From positions 16,797-80,796 of the forward strand of contig DROT01000184.1 in assembly GCA_011321775.1 (NCBI GenBank): a stretch of 64,000 bases of DNA, read 5' to 3'. Source of the DNA: Gammaproteobacteria bacterium (GTDB lineage Bacteria; Pseudomonadota; Gammaproteobacteria; DSM-19610). This document shows, one piece after another, positions 54,546 through 62,378 of this stretch (positions within the stretch are counted from its first letter, which is position 1; every line of letters starts with the position of its first letter). The translations under genes and the position numbers were made by a program. The notes below the pieces were generated by a model, which was given only the letters and a program-made list of their open reading frames with translations, did no database searches and had not been told where the DNA came from.

Positions 54546-55784
54546 TCATCGTTTGGCCACAGTTACCGACCGCAACAGCAGCACCACCGGGTGCAGCACC
54601 TCGATATCCAGGCCACGTTCTTTCAGCCCCGACCGCAGCTGCAGCGAGCAGCCGATGTTGGTGGTGACCAGAATCCGGGCGCTGCTGGCGGCCACCCGTT
54701 CCACCATCCCGTCACGCAGGCGCCCGGAGAATTCCGGTTCGGTGAGCATATAGCTGCCGGCCGCCCCGCAGCAGCCGCCGTCGGGGTTGACGGTCAGCAC
54801 CTCGAGCCCAGGAATCCGGCCCAGCAGGGCGGGGATATCCTGCGCCTGCTTCAGCTGGTTGCGGTGGCTGCAGGGCACCAGTAGCGCCACTCTCGTTTCC
54901 GGCAGCGGAGCCAGCGGCAGTTCCCGGTTGGCGAGAAAGTGCAGGATTTCGTTGACCCGGTTAGCGAAAGCGGTGGCGTCCGGCTGTTCACAGAGTTCGC
55001 CATAGTCGTGCAGCTGCGCCGCGCAGGCCGAGGAGGTGACCAGCACCGGCGCGTCGTCGTTGCCGAAGGCGCGCCGGTTGGCGGTCGCCAGGCGCTCGGC
55101 GCCGGCCGGGTCGCCGTTGTGCTGGTGCAACGCCCCGCAGCAACCCTGTCCTTCGGGTATGCGCACCCGGTAGCCGAGCCTCTGCAGCAGTTGCTGCGCG
55201 GCCTCCAGCGTCTGGTGGTCGAACAGGCTGCCGGCGCAGCCGCGGAACAGGGTCACTTCTTCACCTTCTTCCCCGGTTGCCACGGCTGGGGATGGTGAGT
55301 TGCCGGTCGGTTCGGGCAGCAGCCGGTTCAGGCGCCGCAGGGTCGCGGGCAGGGGGAGCGCACCGGCCAGGCGTTGCAGGCCGAGGCGCTGGTAGAGGCG
55401 TAACGACCTCCCCAGCAGGGCGGTGCGTCGCGGCGAGGCGACCAGGCCGAGGCCCAGGCGGCGCCCGAGGCGGCCGAGGACAGAGCGCTTGCGCGCCGGC
55501 TCGAGCCGCGTGCGGGTCGCGTCCATCAGCCGCGTGAAGGGCACCCGCGAGGGGCACATGGCCTCGCAGGCACCGCACTGCAGGCAGCGGTCGATGTGGA
55601 CAAAGAGCCCCGGCGTGATGGCCTCGGAGCGCGCGATGCCCTGCATCAGGCTGATCCGCCCGCGCGGCGAATCCGCCTCGTTGCCGCTGAGCGCGAAGGT
55701 CGGGCAGTGCGGCAGGCACAGGCCGCACTTGACGCAGCGATCGGCGTCGGCGAGGTCGGTTTGCGGGAGATCGTGGCCGGGCAT
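54546..55784 (-). CDS. glcF: Glycolate/lactate oxidase iron-sulfur subunit (GlcF-like)
   Basis: The ATG at 55784 (MPGHDLPQTDLADADRCVKC) gives 412 aa. Two ferredoxin-type 4Fe-4S motifs are seen (CVKCGLCLPHCP and CLQCGACEAMCP). Two CCG heterodisulfide-type repeats follow (GCCGALHQH and GGCCGAAGSY). GlcF passes electrons from the GlcDE flavin subunits to the membrane. No glcD or glcE is adjacent, so a LutA-like role is an alternative. It converges with purD. Confidence 0.85.
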   Translation of the reverse strand: MPGHDLPQTDLADADRCVKCGLCLPHCPTFALSGNEADSPRGRISLMQGIARSEAITPGLFVHIDRCLQCGACEAMCPSRVPFTRLMDATRTRLEPARKRSVLGRLGRRLGLGLVASPRRTALLGRSLRLYQRLGLQRLAGALPLPATLRRLNRLLPEPTGNSPSPAVATGEEGEEVTLFRGCAGSLFDHQTLEAAQQLLQRLGYRVRIPEGQGCCGALHQHNGDPAGAERLATANRRAFGNDDAPVLVTSSACAAQLHDYGELCEQPDATAFANRVNEILHFLANRELPLAPLPETRVALLVPCSHRNQLKQAQDIPALLGRIPGLEVLTVNPDGGCCGAAGSYMLTEPEFSGRLRDGMVERVAASSARILVTTNIGCSLQLRSGLKERGLDIEVLHPVVLLLRSVTVAKR

Positions 55785-55887
55785 GACGGGGGCATGATAG
55801 CAGCGACAGGTCGCTTCTGTAGGGAGCCTCTGCGTGGGGGAGGGCTTGAACGTAATGATTGAGAATGATTGATATCGCGGACGTCGC

Positions 55888-55913
55888 GTAGGAGCGGCCA
55901 AGGCCGCTCCTAC
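55888..55913. repeat. REP-like 26-bp palindrome
   Basis: GTAGGAGCGGCC, AA, GGCCGCTCCTAC is a perfect inverted repeat of the kind dispersed in many pseudomonad and related genomes. Confidence 0.7.
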
Positions 55914-55930
55914 AAGTGTCTGCTAATAGA

Positions 55931-56004
55931 TAGTCACGAAAAATACGGAAGGCACGGAAAAAAGCAAAAGGCATGTCCGTGTTCATCCGTGTTTTCCGTG
56001 GCTA
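55931..56004. repeat. Nested palindromic element, copy 8 (outer arms only)
   Basis: An eroded left arm (TAGTCACGAAAAATACGGAA) and a right arm ending CCGTGGCTA enclose a short loop. It lies between the GlcF-like and ferredoxin genes. Confidence 0.8.
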
Positions 56005-56079
56005 TCGATATAAGTGTCGCTGTGGCCACGGATGCCTCTACAGCTACAACTCCCGACCGCCTTCGGGTATCTTGGCGCC

Positions 56080-56388
56080 ATGTCCTACTATCGCCACCAC
56101 GTCTTCTTCTGCACCAACCTGCGCGAGGATGGTCGGCCGTGCTGCCAGCGCTTCGGCGCCCAGGCCATGCGCGACCATGCCAAGCGGCGTTGCAAGGAAC
56201 TGGGTATCAGCGGTGCCGGCAAGGTACGCATCAACAGCGCCGGCTGCCTGGATCGCTGTGCCGAGGGGCCGGTGATCGTGGTCTATCCCGATGACGTCTG
56301 GTACAGCTACGTCGATCGCGAGGACGTCGACGAGATCATCGACCGGCATCTGCTGAAGGGCGAGGTGGTCGAGCGCCTGAAGATCTGA
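56080..56388 (+). CDS. Thioredoxin-like [2Fe-2S] ferredoxin
   Basis: This 102-aa protein, MSYYRHHVFFCTNLREDGRP, has four cluster cysteines in the thioredoxin-like ferredoxin spacing: C11 and C22/C23 (FFCTNL, GRPCCQ), then C52 and C56 (NSAGCLDRCAEG). It ends VVYPDDVWYSYVDREDVDE, the usual family tail. It resembles the Azotobacter-type Shethna ferredoxin and the NuoE fold. The partner is unknown. Confidence 0.88.
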   Translation: MSYYRHHVFFCTNLREDGRPCCQRFGAQAMRDHAKRRCKELGISGAGKVRINSAGCLDRCAEGPVIVVYPDDVWYSYVDREDVDEIIDRHLLKGEVVERLKI

Positions 56389-56415
56389 GAACCCCTGCGG
56401 GCTCCCGTCTTCCTC

Positions 56416-56435
56416 ATGCCGGCGCAGGCCGGCAT
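56416..56435. repeat. REP-like palindrome after the ferredoxin gene
   Basis: ATGCCGGC, GCAG, GCCGGCAT forms a perfect hairpin 28 nt after the stop. A second stem (CCGGTTC...GAACCGG) follows directly. It may act as a weak terminator or be a dispersed repeat. Confidence 0.6.
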
Positions 56436-56639
56436 CCACGCAGCCGGTTCCGGCGAAGCGAACCGGTCATCACTCAGAAATGGCAACCGCCCCGTATTTG
56501 ATCTGGGTCAATAAAATGGTCGCCTTGGCTGCGCCGAAGTCGTCGAAAGCGGCGGCGGCTTTGATAACCAATTGAAATTACAAATAAATACAGCTCGTCG
56601 ACATCCCCCGCCCAGCACGAAAAAAAATGCCTGCAGGTG

Positions 56640-56775
56640 TTGACAAGAAAACGAGCATATTAGAAAATACTTATCAGCTGATCGGGCAGCCCCCCAACCG
56701 TAAGTTGTCTGATCAGCCTCCTCCAATCCTCCTTTGGTGGTTTTTAGCGCGACTTCCTCAGTCGCGCTTTTTTTT
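56640..56775 (+). ncRNA. Candidate small RNA with own promoter and terminator
   Basis: TTGACA (56640-56645) with GAAAAT or AAAATA 17-18 nt downstream forms a plausible promoter. About 100 nt later is a textbook rho-independent terminator (56746-56775). The predicted transcript (about 56675-56775) has a possible stem between GCTGATC and GATCAGC. It also has an unpaired CCTCCTCC...TCCTCC stretch that could pair with ribosome-binding sites. No open frame with a ribosome site is seen in it. Confidence 0.5.
56746..56775 (+). terminator. Rho-independent terminator of the candidate small RNA
   Basis: AGCGCGACT, 5-nt loop, AGTCGCGCT, then seven or eight T residues. No protein gene ends nearby on this strand. 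Confidence 0.85.
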
Positions 56776-56792
56776 GCGCGCGATTCGGGGAT

Positions 56793-57018
56793 GGCCACGG
56801 AAGCACACGGAAAAACACGGAAATGTATTTTCGGCAATCTCCAGGAGCGCCGGGCTCCAGCCCGGCAAGAGCGACCCGCGCCGACGGCGATGACGGATGC
56901 TTCCGTCATGCCGGGCTGGAGCCCGGCGCTCCCGGGTTCGCGACGCCCGTTGCAATGACGAAGGGGGCAAATGCGTTCTTTTGCTTTTTCCGTGTCCTTC
57001 CGTGTGTTTCCGTGGCTG
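56793..57018. repeat. Nested palindromic element, copy 9
   Basis: Outer arms, part of the middle layer (GCAATGACG) and the inner hairpin pair (56842-56934) are present. It lies between the candidate small RNA and rplM. Confidence 0.87.
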
Positions 57019-57118
57019 ACTCCCTCATCGCCCCTCACTCCCACGCTTGAATCGCGTCCGGCCTTTCTGTACTATTCCCGCTCTTTTGAAGCAGGAACGG
57101 ATTTTCGGAGCAGATTCC

Positions 57119-57547
57119 ATGAAGACCTTCAGTGCCAAGGCGCATGAAGTCCGGCGCGACTGGTATGTCGTCGACGCCGACGGCAAGACCCTCGGGCGCC
57201 TCGCCAGCGAGATCGCGCGCCGCCTGCGTGGCAAGCACAAGCCGGAATATACGCCGCACGTGGACACCGGCGACTACATCGTCGTGGTCAACGCGGACAA
57301 GATCCGCGTCAGCGGTCGCAAGGCCAGCGACAAGATGTACCACCACCATACCGGTTATATCGGCAACATGAAGTCGATCAGCTTCGAGAAGCTGCAGCAG
57401 AAGGCGCCGGGCCGGGTGCTGGAACTGGCGGTCAAGGGCATGCTGCCGAAGAACCCGCTGGGCCGCGCCATGTATCGCAAGCTCAAGGTCTACGCCGGTC
57501 CCGAGCACCGGCACAGTGCGCAGCAGCCCAAGGCGCTGGAAATTTAA
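57119..57547 (+). CDS. rplM: 50S ribosomal protein L13
   Basis: This 142-aa protein starts [20 protein letters not shown] and contains the L13 signature [20 protein letters not shown]. The ATG at 57119 gives the standard length. It forms the usual operon with rpsI (18-nt gap). Confidence 0.98.
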   Translation: MKTFSAKAHEVRRDWYVVDADGKTLGRLASEIARRLRGKHKPEYTPHVDTGDYIVVVNADKIRVSGRKASDKMYHHHTGYIGNMKSISFEKLQQKAPGRVLELAVKGMLPKNPLGRAMYRKLKVYAGPEHRHSAQQPKALEI

Positions 57548-57565
57548 CGAGACGGGATTTCGATA

Positions 57566-57955
57566 ATGAGTGAAGTCTATTACGCCACCGGCCGTCGCAA
57601 GAGTTCCACGGCGCGGGTATTCCTCAAGAAGGGCAGCGGCCAGATCCTGGTCAACCAGCGTCCGCTGGACGAATATTTCGGTCGCCCCACCGCCCGCATG
57701 ATCGTGCGCCAGGCGCTGGAGAAGGTCGACCTGGGTGACCAGTTCGACGTACACTGCACCGTCAAGGGCGGCGGCACCACCGGCCAGGCCGGTGCCATCC
57801 GTCACGGCATCACCCGCGCGGTCATCCGCTACGACGAGCAGCTGCGCCCGGTCCTGCGCCGCGCCGGTTTCGTCACCCGCGACGCCCGCGAGGTCGAACG
57901 CAAGAAGGTCGGCCTGCACAAGGCCCGCCGCGCACCGCAGTTCAGCAAGCGCTGA
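57566..57955 (+). CDS. rpsI: 30S ribosomal protein S9
   Basis: This 129-aa protein, [19 protein letters not shown], ends in [11 protein letters not shown], whose basic tail reaches the P site. Length is standard. tRNA-Gln follows 22 nt after the stop, possibly in the same transcript. Confidence 0.98.
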   Translation: MSEVYYATGRRKSSTARVFLKKGSGQILVNQRPLDEYFGRPTARMIVRQALEKVDLGDQFDVHCTVKGGGTTGQAGAIRHGITRAVIRYDEQLRPVLRRAGFVTRDAREVERKKVGLHKARRAPQFSKR

Positions 57956-57977
57956 TCTGCCGACGCCCCGTTACCAC

Positions 57978-58051
57978 TGGCGGATCGTCTAACGGCAGGA
58001 CAGAGGACTCTGACTCCTCCAATCTAGGTTCGAATCCTAGTCCGCCAGCCA
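57978..58051 (+). tRNA. tRNA-Gln (anticodon CTG)
   Basis: The acceptor arms TGGCGGA and TCCGCCA pair fully. The anticodon arm GAGGA-CTCTGAC-TCCTC shows anticodon CTG, which reads CAG. The T-arm is CTAGG-TTCGAAT-CCTAG, followed by discriminator G and encoded CCA. The T-arm and acceptor 3' strand recur inverted just downstream. Confidence 0.95.
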
Positions 58052-58052
58052 A

Positions 58053-58090
58053 TAAAACAGGAACCCGCCGCCAGGCGGGTTTCTGTTTTA
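58053..58090 (+). terminator. Terminator after tRNA-Gln
   Basis: A 17-bp stem (TAAAACAGGAACCCGCC and inverse, 4-nt loop) beginning 2 nt after the CCA end, with TTTT on the 3' side. It is bounded by the tRNA 3' half on one side and the inverted copy of it on the other. Confidence 0.8.
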
Positions 58091-58111
58091 TGGCGGACTA
58101 GGATTCGAACC
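58091..58111 (-). repeat. Inverted copy of the tRNA-Gln 3' end
   Basis: TGGCGGACTAGGATTCGAAC plus C is the exact inverse complement of bases 58027-58047 of the tRNA gene (T-arm and acceptor strand, 21 nt). Confidence 0.9.
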
Positions 58112-58134
58112 TCAAGTTCAGACTTCAAAAGAAT

Positions 58135-58209
58135 TGGCCACGGAACACACGGATGAACACGGAATTCTTGCCTGTTTTCGTCCGTGTTCATCCGTGTGTT
58201 CCGTGGCTA
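58135..58209. repeat. Nested palindromic element, copy 10 (outer arms only)
   Basis: A hairpin whose arms (CACGGAACACACGGATGAAC... and inverse) match each other over about 25 nt although both differ from the usual arm sequence (GATGA in place of GAAGG). Confidence 0.85.
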
Positions 58210-58242
58210 TTCTTTCAGGTTCTTCCGCGTTGACATCCTCTG

Positions 58243-58326
58243 TCGCAAAAAAGTCACAAATATCCCCGCCTGTGGTTTTTTTGAAGAAAACAGGTGCATT
58301 TCGGCCACGAAATGCGCTAAGCTTTG
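58243..58326 (+). promoter_or_regulatory. Conserved leader of porin gene 1
   Basis: Blocks CGCAAAAAAGTCAC, TGTGGTTTTTTTGAA and GCGCTAAGCT recur in the same order and spacing before the second porin gene (59870-59955). They lie 70-150 nt upstream of the ATG and probably contain a shared promoter or regulator site. Confidence 0.6.
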
Positions 58327-58394
58327 CTTTTACAAATAATCAAGTCGTGGTCTGTACCATAATATAGATAGAGAACGCGAGGAGGCGCACTCTC

Positions 58395-59513
58395 ATGAAC
58401 AAGAAGCTTGTGGTGGCGGTGCTGGGGTTGGGGCTGGTCGGCGTCACGGGTCTGGCGAGCGCGGATCTGACGCTCTATGGCCAGCTGGACCTGTCCCTGA
58501 ATTTCAAGAATTCCGATTTCAAGAATGCCAACCCGCTGACGGGCAGGCCTGCTGATCCGATTCTTGCCCTGGGGGATAACATCAACGGCGTGGGGGACGA
58601 CATCAACATGGGGTCCAACCAGTCCGCCGTCGGCTTCAAGGGTTCGGAAGATCTGGGCAATGGTCTGTCGGCCTTCTTCAAGGTCGAGTACCAGACCGAT
58701 ATCGCCGGCAACGGTGCCAATACCTGGCAGGGGCGCGACCAGTACATCGGCCTGGCCTCCGACAGTTACGGCAAGCTGACCTTCGGCAGCATGTCGACCG
58801 CCTACAAGTCGCCGGGCAGCAAGATCGACCCCTTCTACCGCACCAGCCTGCAGTCGCGTGTCTGGGGTCTGCAGTCCGCGCTGCACCGGGGCAAGGGTGA
58901 GAACGGCCAGGGTCGTACCGTGAATACGCTCCGCTACGATTCTCCCTCGTTCTACAACGTCAAGCTCTTCGGTACCTACAACTTCGACCAGAACAAGTAC
59001 GATGCCAACGACGACGACACCTACAGCATTGGCGCCCAGTACAGCGGCGGCAACCTGTTCGTGGCGGCCTCCTATATCGATACCCAGGCTTCCGGTCCGA
59101 AAGATACGGCGGCGGCACAGCTCATCGCGCGCTATGACTGGAATGCGATTTCCTTTCATGGCATCTATGAGCTCGACAAGGGTCTGATTACCGCGGCCCG
59201 TTCGCAGGGCCTCAATTCTGCCGGTACGGTAGGCGGCGCCAACGACGACGGCGCCGATCTGTGGAGCTTGGGGGCGACCTACACCATCGGCAACAACCTC
59301 ATCGGCTTCGACTACGGCCAGGGCAGCGATTCCAAGGGCAGCGACGGTGCCGGCAATGCCGCCGACAACCTGCAGGAATACGACTCCTGGCGGATTGCCG
59401 CCTACCACAAGTTCAGCGCCCGTACCCGTCTCTATGCCGGTTACGTGAACCAGGACTTCAAGGACAGCGGCGAGCAGGATCTGTTCTCGCTCGGCATGCG
59501 CCACAACTTCTGA
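58395..59513 (+). CDS. Outer-membrane porin (Gram-negative trimeric type), copy 1
   Basis: This 372-aa protein has a signal peptide (MNKKLVVAVLGLGLVGVTGL, cleavage after ASA). The mature part begins DLTLYGQLDLSLNF and contains GFKGSEDLGNGLSAFFKVEY and later RYDSPSFYNVKLFGTYNF. It ends LFSLGMRHNF, with the C-terminal Phe required for outer-membrane assembly. GAGGAG precedes the ATG. It forms general diffusion pores. It is a tandem paralogue of the gene at 60009 with an extra loop near residues 45-62. Confidence 0.93.
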   Translation: MNKKLVVAVLGLGLVGVTGLASADLTLYGQLDLSLNFKNSDFKNANPLTGRPADPILALGDNINGVGDDINMGSNQSAVGFKGSEDLGNGLSAFFKVEYQTDIAGNGANTWQGRDQYIGLASDSYGKLTFGSMSTAYKSPGSKIDPFYRTSLQSRVWGLQSALHRGKGENGQGRTVNTLRYDSPSFYNVKLFGTYNFDQNKYDANDDDTYSIGAQYSGGNLFVAASYIDTQASGPKDTAAAQLIARYDWNAISFHGIYELDKGLITAARSQGLNSAGTVGGANDDGADLWSLGATYTIGNNLIGFDYGQGSDSKGSDGAGNAADNLQEYDSWRIAAYHKFSARTRLYAGYVNQDFKDSGEQDLFSLGMRHNF

Positions 59514-59540
59514 TTGAACGTGTTTGAGCAGAAACGTGAG

Positions 59541-59565
59541 CGGGGCCTTCGGGCCCCGTTTTTTT
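59541..59565 (+). terminator. Terminator of porin gene 1
   Basis: CGGGGCC-TTC-GGGCCCCG hairpin followed by seven T residues, 28 nt after the stop. The same hairpin follows the second porin gene. Confidence 0.9.
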
Positions 59566-59568
59566 GTG

Positions 59569-59707
59569 ATAGCCACGGAAACACACGGAAAAAATATGGA
59601 AATGGATTCTCGGCAGTCATTGCGAGGCTCGCGGCGCCTCGCAATGACTGCTACACGGAAACTTTCTTTCGGTTTTTTCCGTGTCCTTCCGTGTGTTTCC
59701 GTGGCTA
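59569..59707. repeat. Nested palindromic element, copy 11 (outer and middle layers)
   Basis: Outer arms (ATAGCCACGGAAACACACGG and inverse) enclose the middle-layer hairpin CAGTCATTGCGAGGC...GCAATGACTG. The GCCGGGCTCC pair is absent. The left arm begins right after the porin terminator. Confidence 0.85.
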
Positions 59708-59869
59708 GTTCCTTTGGAGCCACCGTCAACCGCATTGTTGTTTTTATGTCAGCCCTGTCAGGTTCCCGCCCCCCGTGCCGATAAGGGTCGGCGAATTTGA
59801 TCTATATCGTTGAATAGTCGACTAACGTCCAGTAGTTGACGTTACATCCCGAGGATCAAATTTCATTTT

Positions 59870-59955
59870 GTTGCAAAAAAGTCACGCTTCTTCCCGAGTT
59901 GTGGTTTTTTTGAAAAAAGTTGTTGCATTCGTGTTGGAGGGTGCGCTAAGCTCCG
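59870..59955 (+). promoter_or_regulatory. Conserved leader of porin gene 2
   Basis: TTGCAAAAAAGTCAC, TGTGGTTTTTTTGAA and GCGCTAAGCT repeat the leader of porin gene 1. About 30 nt upstream is an imperfect palindrome (GTCGACTA...TAGTTGAC) that may be an operator. Confidence 0.6.
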
Positions 59956-60008
59956 TCCTCGTAACGACTATCCTGTGCATCAGTAGCTGTGAGAAGAGGA
60001 GTTCTCTC

Positions 60009-61079
60009 ATGAACAAGAAACTTGTTGTAACCGCAATGAGTCTGGCACTGGCCGGGGCCGCTGGCTTCGCCAATGCAGACGTCAAACTGTACGGCCAGCT
60101 GGACCTGGCTCTGGTCAGCAATGACAATTCCCAGGGCGGCGGCAAGAGCGACATCAACATGCAGTCCAACCAGTCGGCCGTCGGCTTCAAGGGTTCCGAA
60201 GATCTGGGCAACGGCCTGTCCGCCTTCTTCAAGGTCGAGTACCAGACCGACATCGCCGGTAACGGCGCCAACACCTGGCAGGGTCGTGACCAGTACATTG
60301 GTCTGCAGATGGAAAACTTCGGCAAGGTGTCTTTCGGCAGCATGTCCACCGCCTACAAATCCCAGGGCAGCAAGATCGACGTGGCCTATCGCTCTGCACT
60401 GCAGAGTCGTGACCTGACCCTGCAGTCGCGCCTGCACGCCGGCAAGGGCGAGAACGGCGAGGGCCGTACCGTCAACACCATCCGTTACGATTCCCCCTCG
60501 TTCTCGGGCTTCAAGGTCTACGGTACCTACAACTTCGACCAGAACAAGTACGACGCCAACGATGACGACACCTACAGCATCGGTGCCGAGTACAGCGGCG
60601 GCAACTTCTACCTGGGCGCTGCCTATATCGATACCCAGGCTTCGGGTCCGAAGGATACCGCGGCTGCCCAGTTCGTCGGCAAGTATGACTTCGGCGACCT
60701 CGGTCCTGGCGCGCTGTCGATCCACGGCATCTACGAGCTGGACAAGGGTCTGATCACCGCTTCGCGTTCCGCCGGTCTCAATGCGGCCGGTTCCGTGGGT
60801 GGCGCCAATGACGACGGTGCCGACCAGTGGAGCGTCGGCGCGACCTACGCCATCGGCAACAACATCCTGCTGGCCGACTACGGCAAGAACGGAAGCTCCG
60901 ACGGTAGCGACGGTGCCAGCGGTACGGCCGACGACATCGACGACATCAAGGCCTTCCGTATCGGCGGCATCCACAAGCTCAGCAACCGCACGCTGGCTTA
61001 CCTGGGTTATGCCTTCGTCGATCCTGATGGTAGCACCGATAGCAACGTGATCGCTGTCGGCATGCGCCACAACTTCTGA
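60009..61079 (+). CDS. Outer-membrane porin (Gram-negative trimeric type), copy 2
   Basis: The ATG at 60009 is preceded by GAGGAG and gives 356 aa: signal peptide MNKKLVVTAMSLALAGAAGF (cleavage after ANA), then DVKLYGQLDLALVSND. The central region, including the GFKGSEDLGNGLSAFF stretch, is nearly identical to copy 1, while the N-terminal mature loop and the last 80 residues differ more. The end VIAVGMRHNF keeps the terminal Phe. An upstream in-frame ATG (59868) lies in the leader and is unlikely. Confidence 0.93.
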   Translation: MNKKLVVTAMSLALAGAAGFANADVKLYGQLDLALVSNDNSQGGGKSDINMQSNQSAVGFKGSEDLGNGLSAFFKVEYQTDIAGNGANTWQGRDQYIGLQMENFGKVSFGSMSTAYKSQGSKIDVAYRSALQSRDLTLQSRLHAGKGENGEGRTVNTIRYDSPSFSGFKVYGTYNFDQNKYDANDDDTYSIGAEYSGGNFYLGAAYIDTQASGPKDTAAAQFVGKYDFGDLGPGALSIHGIYELDKGLITASRSAGLNAAGSVGGANDDGADQWSVGATYAIGNNILLADYGKNGSSDGSDGASGTADDIDDIKAFRIGGIHKLSNRTLAYLGYAFVDPDGSTDSNVIAVGMRHNF

Positions 61080-61107
61080 TCGAAGCGATTTCGAACGGAA
61101 GTACGAA

Positions 61108-61131
61108 CGGGGCCTTCGGGCCCCGTTTTTT
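61108..61131 (+). terminator. Terminator of porin gene 2
   Basis: CGGGGCC-TTC-GGGCCCCG followed by six T residues, 29 nt after the stop; the same hairpin as for porin gene 1. Confidence 0.9.
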
Positions 61132-61134
61132 ATG

Positions 61135-61332
61135 ATGGCCACGGAATCCGGGAGCGCCGGGCTCCAGCCCGGCGTGATGACGGCATCCGGCATCCGGCAT
61201 CGCCATCGGCGCAGGTTACCCTTGCCGGGCTGGAGCCCGGCGCTCCCGGGGTTTGCCGCGGCGCTGCGCGTTTCGCAGTGACGGAAAAGTCATGCTTTCT
61301 TCCGTGTATTTCCGTGTGCTTCGGTGGCCATT
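61135..61332. repeat. Nested palindromic element, copy 12
   Basis: Left outer arm shortened (ATGGCCACGGAATCC), inner hairpin pair complete (61148-61250), right outer arm ending GTGGCCAT. The ends ATGGCCAC and GTGGCCAT match each other, differing from the usual TTAGCCAC. Confidence 0.85.
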
Positions 61333-61374
61333 ATGCACAATGGTCGTCTAGGTAAATTCTGTCGGGCTGCCACC

Positions 61375-62349
61375 ATGATCCGTCTCCTCTTCCTTTCCCT
61401 GCTACTCGGAGTCACCGCCTGCACCCCGCTGCGCGTGCAGCAGCCCGACCTGGACCTGGGCCGGGTGCACGAGGGTGGTGCCTACCGCATTGCCTTCAGT
61501 CCCTCCGGCCGGCGGCTGGCCAGCGGCGGTGCCAACGGCGATGTCCGTGTGTGGTCGGTAGCGGACGGCCGCCGCCTGGCCGACTGGCCGGTGGACGGGG
61601 ATAGCATCACCGGCCTGCTGTGGCTGGACGAGTCGCGGCTGCTGAGCGCGGATGCCGGTGGCCACCTGCAGTTGCGCAATGTCGATGAGGGCACACTGGA
61701 GGCATCGCTTGGGCTCGGCTCCGTGCAGGCCGTTGCCGCCGCGCCGGATGCCTCCTGGCTGGTGGTGGCGCAGGGCGAACGCTTCCGGCGGCTGGCCCTG
61801 CCGTCCCTGCAGATCCTGGGAGAGACCTCCGGCGGCAGCCGCATCCTGTCGCTCGCCGTCGATCACGCCGGCGAGCGCATCGCCGTCTCCACCCGCGACG
61901 GCCGGGTACGGCTGCTGGATGCCGACCTCGAAAAAGCGCTGACGCTGCCGCGCGCCTCGCGCGACGTCTGGGACCTGCGCTTCTCGCCGGACGACCGTAC
62001 GCTGGTGGCGGCCGGCTGGTTCCGGATCGTCGAATGGAACCTCGACCGGGGCACCCTGGAGGAGCGTCCCACCGAACACCTCGGCAAGGTGGCCTCTGTC
62101 GACGTCAGTCCCGACGGTCGCCGCCTCCTCAGCCTCGGCCGCATCACTGACTCCGGCGTGCGCCTGGTGGATGCCGAAAGCAACCGCGTGCTGCGCCGCT
62201 ACAAGCCGCACGCCCTGTGCGGCCGCCTGATCCGCTTCAGCCCCGACGGGCGTCACGCCGCCAGCGCCGCCGAGGACGGCTCGGTGTATATCTATGACCT
62301 CGATCGGCCCTATCGACCAAAGGTGTATTACGGGGAGGGGGAGGATTGA
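61375..62349 (+). CDS. WD40-like beta-propeller lipoprotein
   Basis: The ATG at 61375 starts MIRLLFLSLLLGVTACTPL, a lipoprotein signal with lipobox VTAC, giving 324 aa. Six or seven WD40-like blades follow, recognisable by FSPSGRRLASGGANGDVRVW, LDLRFSP-type turns (WDLRFSPDDRTLVAAG), VDVSPDGRRLLSL and IRFSPDGRHAASAAEDGSVY. It is probably an envelope-located interaction protein. Partner unknown. Confidence 0.82.
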   Translation: MIRLLFLSLLLGVTACTPLRVQQPDLDLGRVHEGGAYRIAFSPSGRRLASGGANGDVRVWSVADGRRLADWPVDGDSITGLLWLDESRLLSADAGGHLQLRNVDEGTLEASLGLGSVQAVAAAPDASWLVVAQGERFRRLALPSLQILGETSGGSRILSLAVDHAGERIAVSTRDGRVRLLDADLEKALTLPRASRDVWDLRFSPDDRTLVAAGWFRIVEWNLDRGTLEERPTEHLGKVASVDVSPDGRRLLSLGRITDSGVRLVDAESNRVLRRYKPHALCGRLIRFSPDGRHAASAAEDGSVYIYDLDRPYRPKVYYGEGED

Positions 62350-62378
62350 GTGTGGGGCAGGGGGAGGTATTGAAGTCA

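Noticed and set aside
58091..58111. Integrated element attachment site at tRNA-Gln
   Set aside because: The copy of the tRNA end is inverted rather than direct, is immediately adjacent, and no integrase gene is present; kept as an unexplained palindrome instead.
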